Part shown: positions 19,657 to 29,782 of the stretch, in pieces
Layout: every line of letters begins with the position of its first letter
Position numbering within the stretch: the stretch's first letter is position 1
From: Scedosporium boydii
Taxonomy: Eukaryota; Ascomycota; Sordariomycetes; Microascales; Microascaceae
Direction: 5' to 3'
Length of the DNA stretch: 39,182 nt
Assembly (NCBI GenBank): GCA_002221725.1
Contig: NJFT01000307.1
Location: 1-39,182 of the forward strand
Notes under the pieces: generated by a model
What the model was told of the DNA's origin: nothing
Databases searched by the model: none
What the model saw: only the letters and a program-made list of their open reading frames with translations
Position numbers and translations under genes: made by a program

Positions 19657-20738
19657 CTACTCCAACCGCTGCATCAAATACTCGACCTCGACCTCCTTCG
19701 TCAATGGTATAACAAAATGCTCATACATCTCCACGACGGCATCAACATTAATCTTGGGCAAACTCTCGGTATCATTATTCGCCACGGGGTCCTTTCCATA
19801 ATTCTCCGCCTTGGTCCTCAACCGCGCAAGAACCTGGACCTCAACGGCCTTATTAACGATAGCCTCACCGATCCCATCCCTATCACCGGCCTTGATCATC
19901 GTCGTATATTTCTCCTGCTCGTGCCTAAACTTGCTCTCGGCAACAAACTTGCCAAAGTGGATCCTCCGCGAAATGGCCTGCAGACAAGCAATGTCGCAGG
20001 TAGCGGTCGACCCGTAGTTCTCGGCGCGGGGCCCCCGATCCTCGCGGTTCTGGCAGACGGCGGGGAGGAACTTTTCGGTGTAGAAGGACTTGATCTTGTC
20101 GTTGACGTTGACGTCGTTGCGGTGGAGGATGGGCGGGTAGGAGATCGGGGGCAGGATGGGCGCCTCGAGGGCGTCGGGGAAGAAGGGGTATTCGTCGGGG
20201 GAGTCGTAGCGGCGGATGCGCGACTGCAGGTGTTCTTGCTCGCGGAGGTACCAGTCCATGAAGGAGAGGTTGGTGTTGGGGATGTCGATGGCGTCGGGGG
20301 TGTAGATTTTGCGGTTGAGGGGGAATTGGACGCGTTCGATGAGGGTCATGATGATTGTGTCTTCGAGGCGGCTGGAGTAGATGTGTTAGTTTGTGATGGA
20401 GCAGAGGCTGTAGAGCCGTTTCTTTTCTTTTTTCCTTCTTTGCATTTTCTGGTCTCGCTTCTTCCTCTTTCTTTTTCTGTCTTGTTTTTTTCTTTATTCT
20501 CTTCTTTACACCTTTCTTCTCTTCTGTCTTTTTTCTTTCTTTTCTTTGCTTCTTTTCTGCTGTCTTGGTTCTTTGCGCTTACTCCGAAGGGCATGCGCCG
20601 GGACAGGAAAAAAAATGCCGGTTGCCGGAAATCGGAGGGAAGGAGAAAAAAGAGAGGGGCAACTTACATCAATTGCGCACGAATGCGGGCAAGATCGAGC
20701 GCCTTTGAGGCATCGGAAAGGTCAATTACAGAATCCAT
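19657..20738 (-). CDS. aro7: Chorismate mutase (AroQ, eukaryotic allosteric type)
   Basis: Two exons on the minus strand, 20738-20668 and 20371-19657, give 261 residues, the usual length for fungal chorismate mutase. Donor GTAAGT and acceptor CTCCAG with a CTAAC branch point join the segments ARIRAQL and [14 protein letters not shown] in frame. The enzyme converts chorismate to prephenate, the first step towards Phe and Tyr. In yeast it is inhibited by Tyr and activated by Trp. Seen motifs include [32 protein letters not shown] (active-site Arg and Lys region), NKAVE (active-site Asn and Glu) and the C-terminal [11 protein letters not shown] (active-site Thr and Glu). The 296-nt intron is purine-rich on the coding strand, which is unusual. 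The antisense frame of 415 codons at 19573-20820 is a shadow. Housekeeping gene; strongly supported. Confidence 0.95.
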
Positions 20739-21148
20739 AGTTGGAACTATGCGGCTGCGTATAAAGGCGGGGAACATGAAAAGGTGTTGCAAGGAATATA
20801 AGAACGAGAGGGGGGAGTGAGCTTGGGAGTGAGATTGGCGATGGAGGGGTTCAATGGTCAATATCTGTTTGCGGATGTTGAGTCAACACAGCTGCCAAGC
20901 TGATGGAATTGGAAGTCGAAATCGGATTTGCTTGTGGGTGTCGATTTTACCGATTCTGCTGAGGGGCAGGCGCGATGACGCAGAGCCAAAGCTGAGCTCA
21001 GCAACGCCTGCCAGCCGAATTGCAGTGCAACGATAGAGCCCTCTTCCGGGACGAAACTTGAACTAACATTGGATTTGATCAATTGATAACCTTCGTAGTG
21101 CTCAATGTTTTAGTGTTTTAGTGCAATTCCTCCGGCTACCGGACACTT

Positions 21149-21160
21149 GATCAATTGATC
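21149..21160. repeat. 12-nt perfect palindrome with CAATTG core
   Basis: GATCAATTGATC is a perfect palindrome. A near copy, GATCAATTGAT, lies at 21077-21087, and TCAATTGAT lies at 21260-21268. These are direct sequence observations; a binding-site role is speculation. Confidence 0.75.
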
Positions 21161-21702
21161 ATTATCAACATTGAAGTTGTTCGTTCCTGTTTGTTTTACT
21201 GCCTGGTTCGGGAGACCCGGCGCATAAACGAAACATTGAGCAATCTCAATGCATTAAGCTCAATTGATGAGCAGCTCGAACGATCAACAGGGAGCCCTGC
21301 AGCCGTCAGCCGTCCACTGCAACTTGATGGTTCATATGCCTGGCCTGGTCGAGTTGCCTGCTGGGTTGAACCTTACAAGTACTTGACACTTTGAAGGACA
21401 ATTGTACTTCGTACACTATTTTGTAGTGGGTCCGGCTGTTCAGCAGCAGGCATCACACAAGCCCTCCGCCAATTTCCAGGGCATCAATCTGCAAGGGGCA
21501 CTAAATTTGGACAACGGGCACAGACAGAGCACAGAGACGCCAGCCCCGCCCGCCAGCTGTCGGCGCACCAATTGTATCCGCTGCAGTTGCCCAGTCCTGT
21601 CCCCAACCCAAGTTTGCCCCAGAATTGCCCAGAGTCGCAGAGTCGCCCCAGCTTAAAGTTGCTCCTTCACGGCAAAAGTCCGAATCCGCCACATGTACAA
21701 AG

Positions 21703-21720
21703 GTACCTCGTACCTCGTAC
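21703..21720. repeat. GTACCTCGTAC tandem word
   Basis: GTACCTCGTACCTCGTAC holds two overlapping copies of a word related to the dispersed GTACTTCGTAC family found in other intergenic parts of the window. Confidence 0.7.
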
Positions 21721-22116
21721 AGCCGACCAAGACCCGACACGCCTTCTTCAATTGAAGACTAGTCTGGATTCTGGACTCTGCTCTGGACGGACTCTCTGCA
21801 ACCACCATCAACATCAACCAAAACGTCCAAACATCCAAATGTTTAGGCCTGATGCACGACACGCTCCGACGCTACCTTGATCTCGACCTCCTCCTGACCT
21901 CTGCCACCCACCATCAATTCTCTTCGAATTGATCCTTCCCCTTTTTGGCTTCTCTGCGGTTGACGACAAACAACTTGACGTCTGCCTTCGTTCTTCTTCT
22001 CTGTTCTTTTTTGTAATTATTTTTTTCTCTTCTTGTGTTTTCTTTTTTACCTCATAATTCTATTCACTCGACAGCTCCGACTCGTCCAAATCGGCGCCTC
22101 TGCCACATTCGAGCGC

Positions 22117-24497
22117 ATGGCGGACAGTGACCACGAGCATGACTTTGACGACTCCTTCGCCGAGGACGAGGCCTCGTTGATATCCGTACGTCACTCCCCT
22201 AGACACTTGACACAATGATCCCATGATTCGCCATCCAAAGGCTACAGTCAACTTTTTTTCCCCTTTTGTTTTGCCTTCTCTGCATGCCCCCACCTCACGA
22301 AAGCTTCAAAAAATCTTGCCTTTATTTCCCTCGGGCCAAATCCGCTAACCCACGTGCGCGCTTTCGCCCATCGCAAAACAGACCCGATCCCTCGAGACCT
22401 TTGGCAGAAAAGTCACCACCACCGCGAGCCACCTCATGGGTCCCGGCCCCGGCCCCAGCGCCGCTCCCAGCGGCGACGGCCTCCGCATCGACCACTACCA
22501 CAACGCCATGGCCGCCGTGCACAAGCAGCTCCAGCAGCCCTCGGTCCAGCGCGGCGTGTTCTCCATGGCCCGCACCACCCCGTCCGAGCTCGTGCGCTCC
22601 AAGCTCTCGCGGAACGAGATCAAGCATCGCGCCCTCACTTCTCTGTCCGACGAGATGCTCGCCAACATCCCCTACGTCGAGAACTCGTACTCGCTCTTTC
22701 AGGGCTTCCAGGCGAGCTTCCCCGATATGACCGACGAGGGGAAGAAGCATAGGAGAAGGGTGTCGAGGGGACGGAAGCTACTGGACGATGTTGAGCATAT
22801 CGACGGATCGCCTGAGAACGTTTCTAGGCTAAAGAGGGAGAAGTCTTCGATGATGCACGAGCTGCACCTGTTGATGATTCGGAAGAATATGGCGAGCTGC
22901 GAGATTAGGGATATTGATAACAAGATTGCCAACTTGACCGGCATGAGGAGGTCGATCTTGGATCGACTAGCGAATCTCGAGCAGGACGAGGCCGTGCTAG
23001 AACAAGACAGTAAGTTTTGTTGGACTGTGGCAACATGGACCTGCGACCTCCCTTCCTAGGACCCTAGGAGCTGCTCCGCCGCCACCCCCCAGCTGCTAAC
23101 CAACGTTCTGTATCTAGTCGTCGACATGGAGGCCCGCTTAGAAGAGGCGCAACAGATTGCACAAGAAAACGCGGCAGCAGGCCGACACACCCCGATCGAC
23201 GACGAAGACGACGGGTTAATAATAGAAGCCGAAGAAGTCGGCTTCATGTCCCAGTCCATCTACGAAAAGATCCCCTCCAACCAGTCCACGCCCACCCGAC
23301 CCAAGAATGTTAAGAGCATTCGCCGGAAATCCATGCCCATATTACACGAACACTACGAGACCGGCAGCGCCATCAGGGAGATCCGCGCCCACCGAGACAC
23401 CATCCTCGCCCTCGACTTCGACGCGCCCTTCGGCACCATGGTCTCCTCGGCCATGGACGATACCGTCCGTGTATGGGACCTCAACGCCGGCCGCTGCATC
23501 GGCCTCCTCGAGGGCCACACGGCATCCGTAGGCGCTCTCCAGGTCGACCACAACATCCTCGCCACCGGCTCGGTAGACGCTACCGTCCGCCTCTGGGACC
23601 TCAGCAAGGCTCACTACGACCCCTACGGCAGCGGCTTCGGCGACGACGAGGAGGACGAGGACGGCATCGCCTTCGCCCACCCAGACGACCAGCCCGTCGA
23701 GCCCCCCGCCGGCACCATGGCCGAGTGCCCGCTCTTCACGCTGCAAGCCCATCTCGACGAGGTCACGGCGCTGCACTTCCGCGGCGACACGCTGGTCTCA
23801 GGCTCGTCGGACAAGACGCTGCGCCAGTGGGACCTCAACAAGGGCCGCTGCGTGCAGACCCTCGACGTCATGTGGGCCGCTGCCCAGGCCTCGGCCACCC
23901 TCGGCAGCTCCGACGGGAACTGGCGACACACGGCGCGCGGGTCGGACGGGACGGCGGATTTCGTCGGTGCGCTGCAGGTGTTTGATGCTGCGCTGGCGTG
24001 TGGCACGGCTGATGGTATGGTGAGGCTGTGGGATTTGAGGAGTGGACAGGTGCATAGGAGTTTGGTTGGGCATACGGGGCCGGTTACGTGTTTGCAGTTT
24101 GATGATGTACACCTCGTTACGGGGAGCGCAGACCGGAGTATCAGGGTATGTAACACTCTCGTCTCCTTTTTTTCTTCTTTCTTTTTGGTTGGCTCGAGAA
24201 GCTTATCTGAATTATATCTAGATATGGGACCTACGAACCGGCGTCATCCACGACGCCTACGCTTACGACAACCCCATCACGAGCATGATGTTCGACGCCC
24301 GCCGCATCGCCTGCGCCGCCGGCGAGGACGTGGTCAAGGTCTACGACAAGGTCGAGGGCCGCCAATGGGACTGCGGCGCCGGCATCGCGGCGGCCGAGGA
24401 AGGCAGGAAGACGTCCATCGTCGAGCACGTGCGCTTGCGGGATGGATATCTTGTCGAAGGGCGGGAGAACGGCATTGTCGGCGTGTGGGCGTGTTAA
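22117..24497 (+). CDS. mdv1: Mitochondrial division protein 1 (WD40 adaptor of the fission machinery)
   Basis: Four exons: 22117-22185, 22382-23009, 23118-24145 and 24222-24497, in frame, giving 666 residues, normal for filamentous fungi. Known role of the family: Mdv1 bridges Fis1 on the outer mitochondrial membrane and the dynamin Dnm1, and promotes fission. Seen here are an N-terminal region with [17 protein letters not shown], then a coiled coil at about 180-255 ([20 protein letters not shown] through [13 protein letters not shown]). A Ser-rich linker is followed by seven WD40 blades from about 313 to the end ([46 protein letters not shown] and a last blade ending GVWAC). An acidic insert lies between blades 2 and 3. 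The last intron falls within blade 5 (SIR/IWD). The first exon encodes only 23 acidic residues, but its splice joins in frame and its leader context fits. Confidence 0.93.
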
Positions 24498-25043
24498 GAC
24501 TATACGTTTCTCTTTTTTCTTTGTTACTTGTTATTAACACCGAATGGGAGGGGATAGAACGAGAACGAGAACGAGAACGAGAACAAAATGGGTGAAGAGA
24601 GGAAGTGTAGGATTGGGGGTTGTTTTTTTTTACTGTTGGGTCTCTCTCTCAAACTTTTTTCCTGTATATACGAGAGACGCAGCATATCCCTTTGTCTTTC
24701 TCCTTTGTCTTCTCTTTTCTTCTTTTCTTTCACCCCCAAGACGTCCGGACCTCTCTTCTTTTCGTGTAACAGTAGGAACGGTTATATCCATGTCTAAGGC
24801 AAATATAAAATGGGCGGCGCGGGGATTAACGGGGTGTAAAGTGGGAATATGAACCTCTCTCTCGACCGTCTCTCTACCCAATTCAATACTCTATTGTTCT
24901 CTTTTTCCCACTTTGAGTGTTTTGTTTTAGCGGTCCTTTGTTTTCTTGATGGTCATGATAGGCCGACTTGATTCCTATGCCAAAAACCCTAGCTTCATGT
25001 CACGCTAAGGCATCTATCTTTCTCTCTCCATCTCTCGCTCTTC
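24498..25043. other. Convergent intergenic region, mdv1 and bcp1 3' flanks
   Basis: It holds the GAACGA repeat at 24557-24584, T/C-rich stretches (24640-24735, 24895-24940) and no recognisable gene. Small open frames on both strands lack conserved features. Confidence 0.4.
24557..24584. repeat. GAACGA hexanucleotide tandem repeat
   Basis: About four and a half copies of GAACGA lie roughly 60 bases after the mdv1 stop codon, so probably within its 3' untranslated region. Confidence 0.85.
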
Positions 25044-26061
25044 TTATGACGACCCCTTCAAAAACTCCCCAACAGCCTTAACCCCCTCCCTAAACTTGTC
25101 CCTCGTAAACAACATAACGAACCCCTCCGTCTTGACGCCCAAATCCTGAAACGCCCTCTTACTATCCGCAACCGCCTCCCCCTCCTTGGTAAAAGCAAAC
25201 GAGCCCTTCGCCTCGGCAAACCTCATAAACACCTCATCCTCGGGATGGAAATAAAACACCTCCCCTTCTCCTCCCCCCGCCTGCGTCGCCGCAGCAGCGC
25301 CTCCTTTCTGCTTCTTCGTCTTCCGCCGCCGCTCGTCGCCTTCCTCCTGTTCGCGGACTTCGGGGTCGGGTAGGACTTCGCGGTATACCCTCGACAAAAC
25401 GATAACATGCGAAAAATCGTACGGCTCCGATTCGGAAACGGCATCGTCCAGCTCATCGACGAGCATGGCGTACAGCGGGCCCGCCACCTCCGAGGGCATG
25501 TTAATCAGCCTTTCGCTAACGACGAGCCCGACGTCCGCCTCGGCTTCTTTCCCCAGAATCTGCGCAACGGGCGCCGTCGCGGGCGAAGCCGCCGCCTTGG
25601 AAACTACGTACTCGGCCAGCGCGTCGAGGGCCGGGTGTTTCGCGCGCTGGGGGGAGGAGATGGGGAGGGCGGTTATGAGCGCGTAGGCGTCGGTTTCTTT
25701 GCCGTCGACTTTTACGGTGGAGCCGACGGCGGTGTTGGAGAGGATGAGGTCGGCGAGGGCGGAGGTGTCGAAGAGGGGGCTGTCGACGTCGAGGAGTTGG
25801 CGGAGGAGGGTTTTGGTGCCGTGGAAGTCGATTGTGGGGTCGAAGTTGAACCATTCGAAGTCGACGTTGACGATGTCGAAGTCCTGAGAAGAAGAAGATA
25901 GGTTAGCCTTGGGGTTTTGCTGGGGGGAGGGGATATTCGCGATAGCGGGAAGAGAGGGAAAGGTAACTCACTTCATCGGAGGAGCTGTCTTCGTCCATGG
26001 CGTCGGGGTCGCGCTTGGCGTCCTCTTTGCTGAGGGAGTCTCTGTCGCGCTTCTTGCCCAT
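25044..26061 (-). CDS. bcp1: Bcp1 (BCCIP family) protein, nuclear export and Rpl23 chaperone
   Basis: Two exons on the minus strand, 26061-25972 and 25883-25044, give 309 residues. Exon 1 encodes a basic then acidic Ser-rich head (MGKKRDRDSL to SSSDE). Exon 2 opens with the family signature DFDIVNVDFEWFNFDP, followed by DFHGTKTLLRQLLDVD, then INMPSEVAGPLYAMLVDEL and the C-terminal FYFHPEDEVFMRFAEA. In yeast Bcp1 is essential, needed for nuclear export of Mss4, and acts as a chaperone for ribosomal protein Rpl23. The human relative is BCCIP. The splice joins GAT GAA to GAC TTC through GTGAGT and TTCTCAG, in frame. A Lys/Arg and Ala/Gly-rich insert (RRRKTKKQKGGAAAATQ) lies before FYFHPED and is probably lineage-specific. 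Confidence 0.93.
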
Positions 26062-27424
26062 GGTTGTCGTGTTTCTATGGAGGGTTCCTATTATTACGAG
26101 GGGATTTCCGGGTTTCCTTATAGTATGGAGAGGTTTTCCGTAATAGATCAGATCAATGGACGACTTCGGACGGGGGATTCGTAGTGGTGATGATGTTGCG
26201 ACTCAAATGCGGTCGAGGTCGAGGTTTCCGGGTTCGAAAAATTTCAATTGCCCCGCCATCAAAGTACTTTGTACATACTTCATACGAAGTACAGTCGACC
26301 AAGACGAATGGGGATGGAGGGGTAAGACAAACGAAGCATCTGAATACCCTCAACAACTTGTTATCCTCTATATACAGCTTGATTTTCATTTCATCTTACA
26401 CCACGAAGCCAGAACCCCTTTTCAAATTTCAAGGATTGATTGAGCCTCTGTCTAATGAGAAAAATATGAGAGAAACCTCATTCCGAGATTTTCAAATGCA
26501 AGGTTCTCACGTTCTCGCTCCGGGCGAAGATCAAGGCTATTGCCACGGAGACTCGCAAACCATACGATCTAGAAACAGACATATCCACACCGCCCAAAGA
26601 AGTCCGGACGGCCAGAAGCAAACATTCTAAGAAGCCAAACGCCCCAAAGCTTACATTTCGTCAAATAATGAGAGAACGAATGACACGAAACAGGAGAGAA
26701 ACAAGCATCCAATAATCCTTGGCCTGTTGGTCAAACCCGCAAGTGGAAAAATCCACTTCAAACAATAAAACGGAATGGAATCAAAAGACGCCTCGCTAGA
26801 ATCCCTCCAGGGGAAATGAGAAAGAAACCGTTTCCTGGTCCTGATTTGTGGCCCTTGAAACTACAGAGAGACGAATCAAGAGAGCGCAAGCGTAGGTGGG
26901 GAGAGACACCAATATCCAGAACACTTGGACACAGCCAACACCCACAAGAGGACCTCACTCACAACCTCACAAGACATTGATAAGACAAGAAAAATTAGTA
27001 TTTTCCGCAGTAGTAGACTTTTCGGACCCAAGAAAAGTATATATCACACATTCCAGGTCCCTCGTTGATATACAATAAACATCAACCAAAAGAGCCTCCC
27101 GATACATCTCCCCACATCGAGAGTCTTCAGAGACAGAGAGAGTTACAAAAAAAAAAATGTATATTTAAAGAATAAATGCCTTCCTTAAAAAGGCGGAGAG
27201 AAAATCCAAAATGGATGAAAAAAAAAAGGATAAATAAAAAAATGTGTGTGGATGGCCGTGCCTCCCGAACTGGGTATCCAAGCGTAACATGGTTCGGGTC
27301 GGCACCAAGGAGTTTATGAAAAATCATTGGCTTGTCGTGGGGGTTTTTGTAAAAAAACACAGGGTTCACAGAGTAGATGCTCTCGTCTTTCCTTCTCCTC
27401 CTCTCTCACATCCTACTCTGTAGT
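26062..27424. other. Intergenic: bcp1 promoter and msb2 3' flank
   Basis: GTACTTTGTAC at 26264-26274 and TACGAAGTAC at 26283-26292 lie about 200 bases upstream of bcp1. The remainder (26450-27420) is A-rich on +, thus T-rich in the msb2 orientation, which fits a long 3' untranslated region. Open frames of up to about 148 codons (26184-26630) have no domain and no conserved look. Confidence 0.4.
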
Positions 27425-29782
27425 CTAATTCCACCCCAGCGAGTTTTCCGCCGCAACTGGCGCCGAGATATAAGCTGTGCGAGCAGAGTTGCCCGCTCCA
27501 CTTCGCCCGCTGCCATGGCTTTCCCTGCCGCCAGCCACGCCACCGTAGCTGGAGAAATCGCGGCTAAGAAGAGCACCACCCATCATGGCCGTGGCGGGGC
27601 TGCCGCTCGAGCCCGGGCCGCTGAAGGCCATGTCGGTAGTGGCGCCCGTGACCGAGCTGGTGCGGCGGTGCGCCTGTCTCTTGCGCTTGTACCGCCTAGC
27701 TACCAAGAACATGGCCGCACCGTACGCGACAGCAACGCTGACCGCTCCGAAAGCAATGCCGACAGTTGCACCCTTCTGCTTAGGCGTCTGCTGTTCAGTG
27801 ACGTCCTCCTCGCCGTTGGTGAATGGCGAACCGCCGGGCTCTTCAGACGAACCGCCATTAGTAACCTCACCCTCCGAACCGGGGAAGATGCCGAATGACG
27901 GGTCGATGGCCTGCGCGAGCTCGTACGCGAGCGGCAGAGGGTGGTGGTACAGGGCCGAGTTGGTCAGGTGGATATCGATCTGAAGCGCGTCAATGATGCT
28001 GGTGGGCACATACGCCATCGCAGCCGTCGTGATCCATCCCTTCTTCTGTTTGGTCTCGATCGGCACCAATCGCAGCATCCTGATTTCACTATCCTTGATA
28101 CCTTCGCCGTACGCGATGATCTGGGGCAGGAAGGTGAAGATCTGCTGAGCAGCCGTAAAGTTCTCTGCAACGAACTCGTAGTGGAGTCGGCGGTCGAAAA
28201 CGATGCGAATCAGCGTGGTTCCAGCAGGCTGAGCAACAACTTCATCTGATGCATCAATGGTCTTAGGCATACCCGCCGGGAGCTGCTCGATGTTCGTGGG
28301 CGCGGGAAGCTCGCTATTGATGCTAGGCGTAGCATCATCAGCAGCCAACTTCGTGCCGAGCCAAGCATCCTTGCCAGTGACAGTACTAGCGATAGGAACG
28401 CTAGTGAAAGTGGCCGTGTCGGCAGGTGGTGGCGGAGGAGGAAGAGTTGTCGTGGGGTCTGGAAGGGGCTCCTCCGTCGCGCTGGTCGTCGAGTTCGTAA
28501 TGGGACCAGGGGGGATTGTAACGACCGGCTCATCCGAGGTGGTGGTGTCAGGCGGCGGGACCGTGGTATCCGGGGGGACATCAGTAGGTGAGGCCGGTCC
28601 GTCAGTCACAGGAGGCTCGGTAGGAACGGTCGTGGTGGGAGGAAGGGGAACATCGCTGCTGCTGGGAACATCGGTCGGCTGCGGATCGACGTTCGTCTGG
28701 GGCTCGTCGGTTGGAATGGGCCCATCAGTGAGCGGGGGATTGGTAGGCGATACGGTGGGTTCCTCAATTCCGGTCGTAGCATTGCCGCCAGGAGGAAGGA
28801 CACCATCGATAACGCTAGACACGGCTGTCTCAATGGGATCGATGACGCCAGGAATAATATCGGTGGGGATAAGGGGCTCCTCAGTCGTGGTCGGCGGCTG
28901 CTCAACAGGAGCCTCGGTGGGCGCAGGCTGCTGTGGGGTGACCGTCTCAACGGGGGGGAGGGAAGACTCGGTGGGACCGGGGATGACGGGAACGATGACA
29001 TCGGAAGAACGGGACTCCTTGGTCTCGACAGGTTCCTTATCGACGGGTTCCTGCGTCTTGGGAGTCTCCGAGGTCGTAGGAGCCGTCGGGTTGGGCTGGG
29101 CGGAGTCGTCGGTGGGAGAGGGAATCTCGGCATCGGCAGAGCTCGAAGTCTCAGGTTCGGGCTTAGGTGACTCGGCGGATTGTGAGGCCTTGGTTTCCTT
29201 GGGATCCTCGGAGGAGACGACACCGGTAGGGGCGAGGAGGATGCCGCTCGACGAAGCAGAGCGCGAGGAGCTGGTCTTTTCCGGCTCTGGGCTGCTAGTC
29301 TCCACCACGTCGTCCTTCTTCGAAGACGAAGACGAGGACGAGGTCTCCTCTTCTCCAGCCTTGGAGCTGCTGGTAGGCTGAATAATGACGTCGGGGAGGC
29401 CGACGGAGGGCTCTGGCGTGATGCTAACAAGGATCGTCGTCGGAATCGAGAGGGTAAGAATATCGGCAGTGTCACGGACCGGAACCTCGACCGACGAGCT
29501 GGAAGGTTCAGGATCAGTTAGATCGTCGATGATGGACTCGATGATGTCGATAGGACCCCGGGGCGGGCTCGACGTTTCTCCGTCATCCTCGCTTGATGGC
29601 GCTGAAGTCTCAATGGGCAGCTCGGTCTGAGGAGGGAAAGTTTCCTGCTGAGTCTCGGTCGCGTTGATGAATTGTCGCTTGACATGGCGGGGGAAGTATA
29701 TCCTCGGTCGGTCGGCGCCGGCGGCAATGGCTGTGGAAGCGTAGGCAAGGCCAAGGGCCCACGTCCACTTTTTCGGCTGCAT
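27425..29782 (-). CDS. msb2: Msb2-type signalling mucin, cell-surface sensor
   Basis: A single exon of 785 residues. It has a signal peptide at about 1-20 (basic start, then ALGLAYASTAIAA). A long Ser/Thr/Pro-rich ectodomain (about 40-480) follows, with many PT/SS runs and N-glycosylation sites such as NAT and NST. A globular membrane-proximal domain (about 480-645) contains LIRIVFDRRLHYEFVAENFT, FLPQIIAYG and ALQIDIHLTNSALYHHPLP. One membrane span lies at about 671-695, and a 90-residue cytosolic tail begins RRYKRKRQAHRR and ends ENSLGWN. This order and the tail match fungal Msb2/MsbA. The family acts at the top of the Cdc42-linked MAPK pathways that control filamentation, osmotic response and, in pathogens, surface sensing. 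The 374-codon antisense frame at 28257-29381 is a shadow caused by the repetitive Ser/Thr codons. No internal intron is needed. Confidence 0.87.
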   Translation of the reverse strand: MQPKKWTWALGLAYASTAIAAGADRPRIYFPRHVKRQFINATETQQETFPPQTELPIETSAPSSEDDGETSSPPRGPIDIIESIIDDLTDPEPSSSSVEVPVRDTADILTLSIPTTILVSITPEPSVGLPDVIIQPTSSSKAGEEETSSSSSSSKKDDVVETSSPEPEKTSSSRSASSSGILLAPTGVVSSEDPKETKASQSAESPKPEPETSSSADAEIPSPTDDSAQPNPTAPTTSETPKTQEPVDKEPVETKESRSSDVIVPVIPGPTESSLPPVETVTPQQPAPTEAPVEQPPTTTEEPLIPTDIIPGVIDPIETAVSSVIDGVLPPGGNATTGIEEPTVSPTNPPLTDGPIPTDEPQTNVDPQPTDVPSSSDVPLPPTTTVPTEPPVTDGPASPTDVPPDTTVPPPDTTTSDEPVVTIPPGPITNSTTSATEEPLPDPTTTLPPPPPPADTATFTSVPIASTVTGKDAWLGTKLAADDATPSINSELPAPTNIEQLPAGMPKTIDASDEVVAQPAGTTLIRIVFDRRLHYEFVAENFTAAQQIFTFLPQIIAYGEGIKDSEIRMLRLVPIETKQKKGWITTAAMAYVPTSIIDALQIDIHLTNSALYHHPLPLAYELAQAIDPSFGIFPGSEGEVTNGGSSEEPGGSPFTNGEEDVTEQQTPKQKGATVGIAFGAVSVAVAYGAAMFLVARRYKRKRQAHRRTSSVTGATTDMAFSGPGSSGSPATAMMGGALLSRDFSSYGGVAGGRESHGSGRSGAGNSARTAYISAPVAAENSLGWN

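Larger units (their letters stand above)
20739..22116. promoter_or_regulatory. Divergent promoter region of chorismate mutase and mdv1
   Basis: No gene was recognised. The region carries six CAATTG sites between 21081 and 21754, several inside longer palindromes (GATCAATTGATC at 21149-21160, TCTTCAATTGAAGA at 21745-21758). It also has GTACTTCGTAC at 21404-21414 and a GTACCTCGTAC tandem at 21703-21720. The right end (21990-22060) is T- and C-rich, as expected for the mdv1 leader. Whether the palindromes bind a regulator is unknown. Confidence 0.4.

Noticed and set aside
19573..20820. 415-codon open frame on +
   Set aside because: It is antisense to chorismate mutase and its intron; the minus-strand protein is a clear family match.
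26184..26630. 148-codon frame on +
   Set aside because: Spans the GTAC words and bcp1 promoter; no conserved-looking segment.
28257..29381. 374-codon Gly/Ser/Val-rich frame on +
   Set aside because: Antisense shadow of the Ser/Thr/Pro-repeat region of msb2; composition follows from the repetitive codons.
28606..29475. 289-codon Pro/Arg/Ser-rich frame on the minus strand
   Set aside because: Alternative frame inside the msb2 mucin region; no signal peptide or domain.
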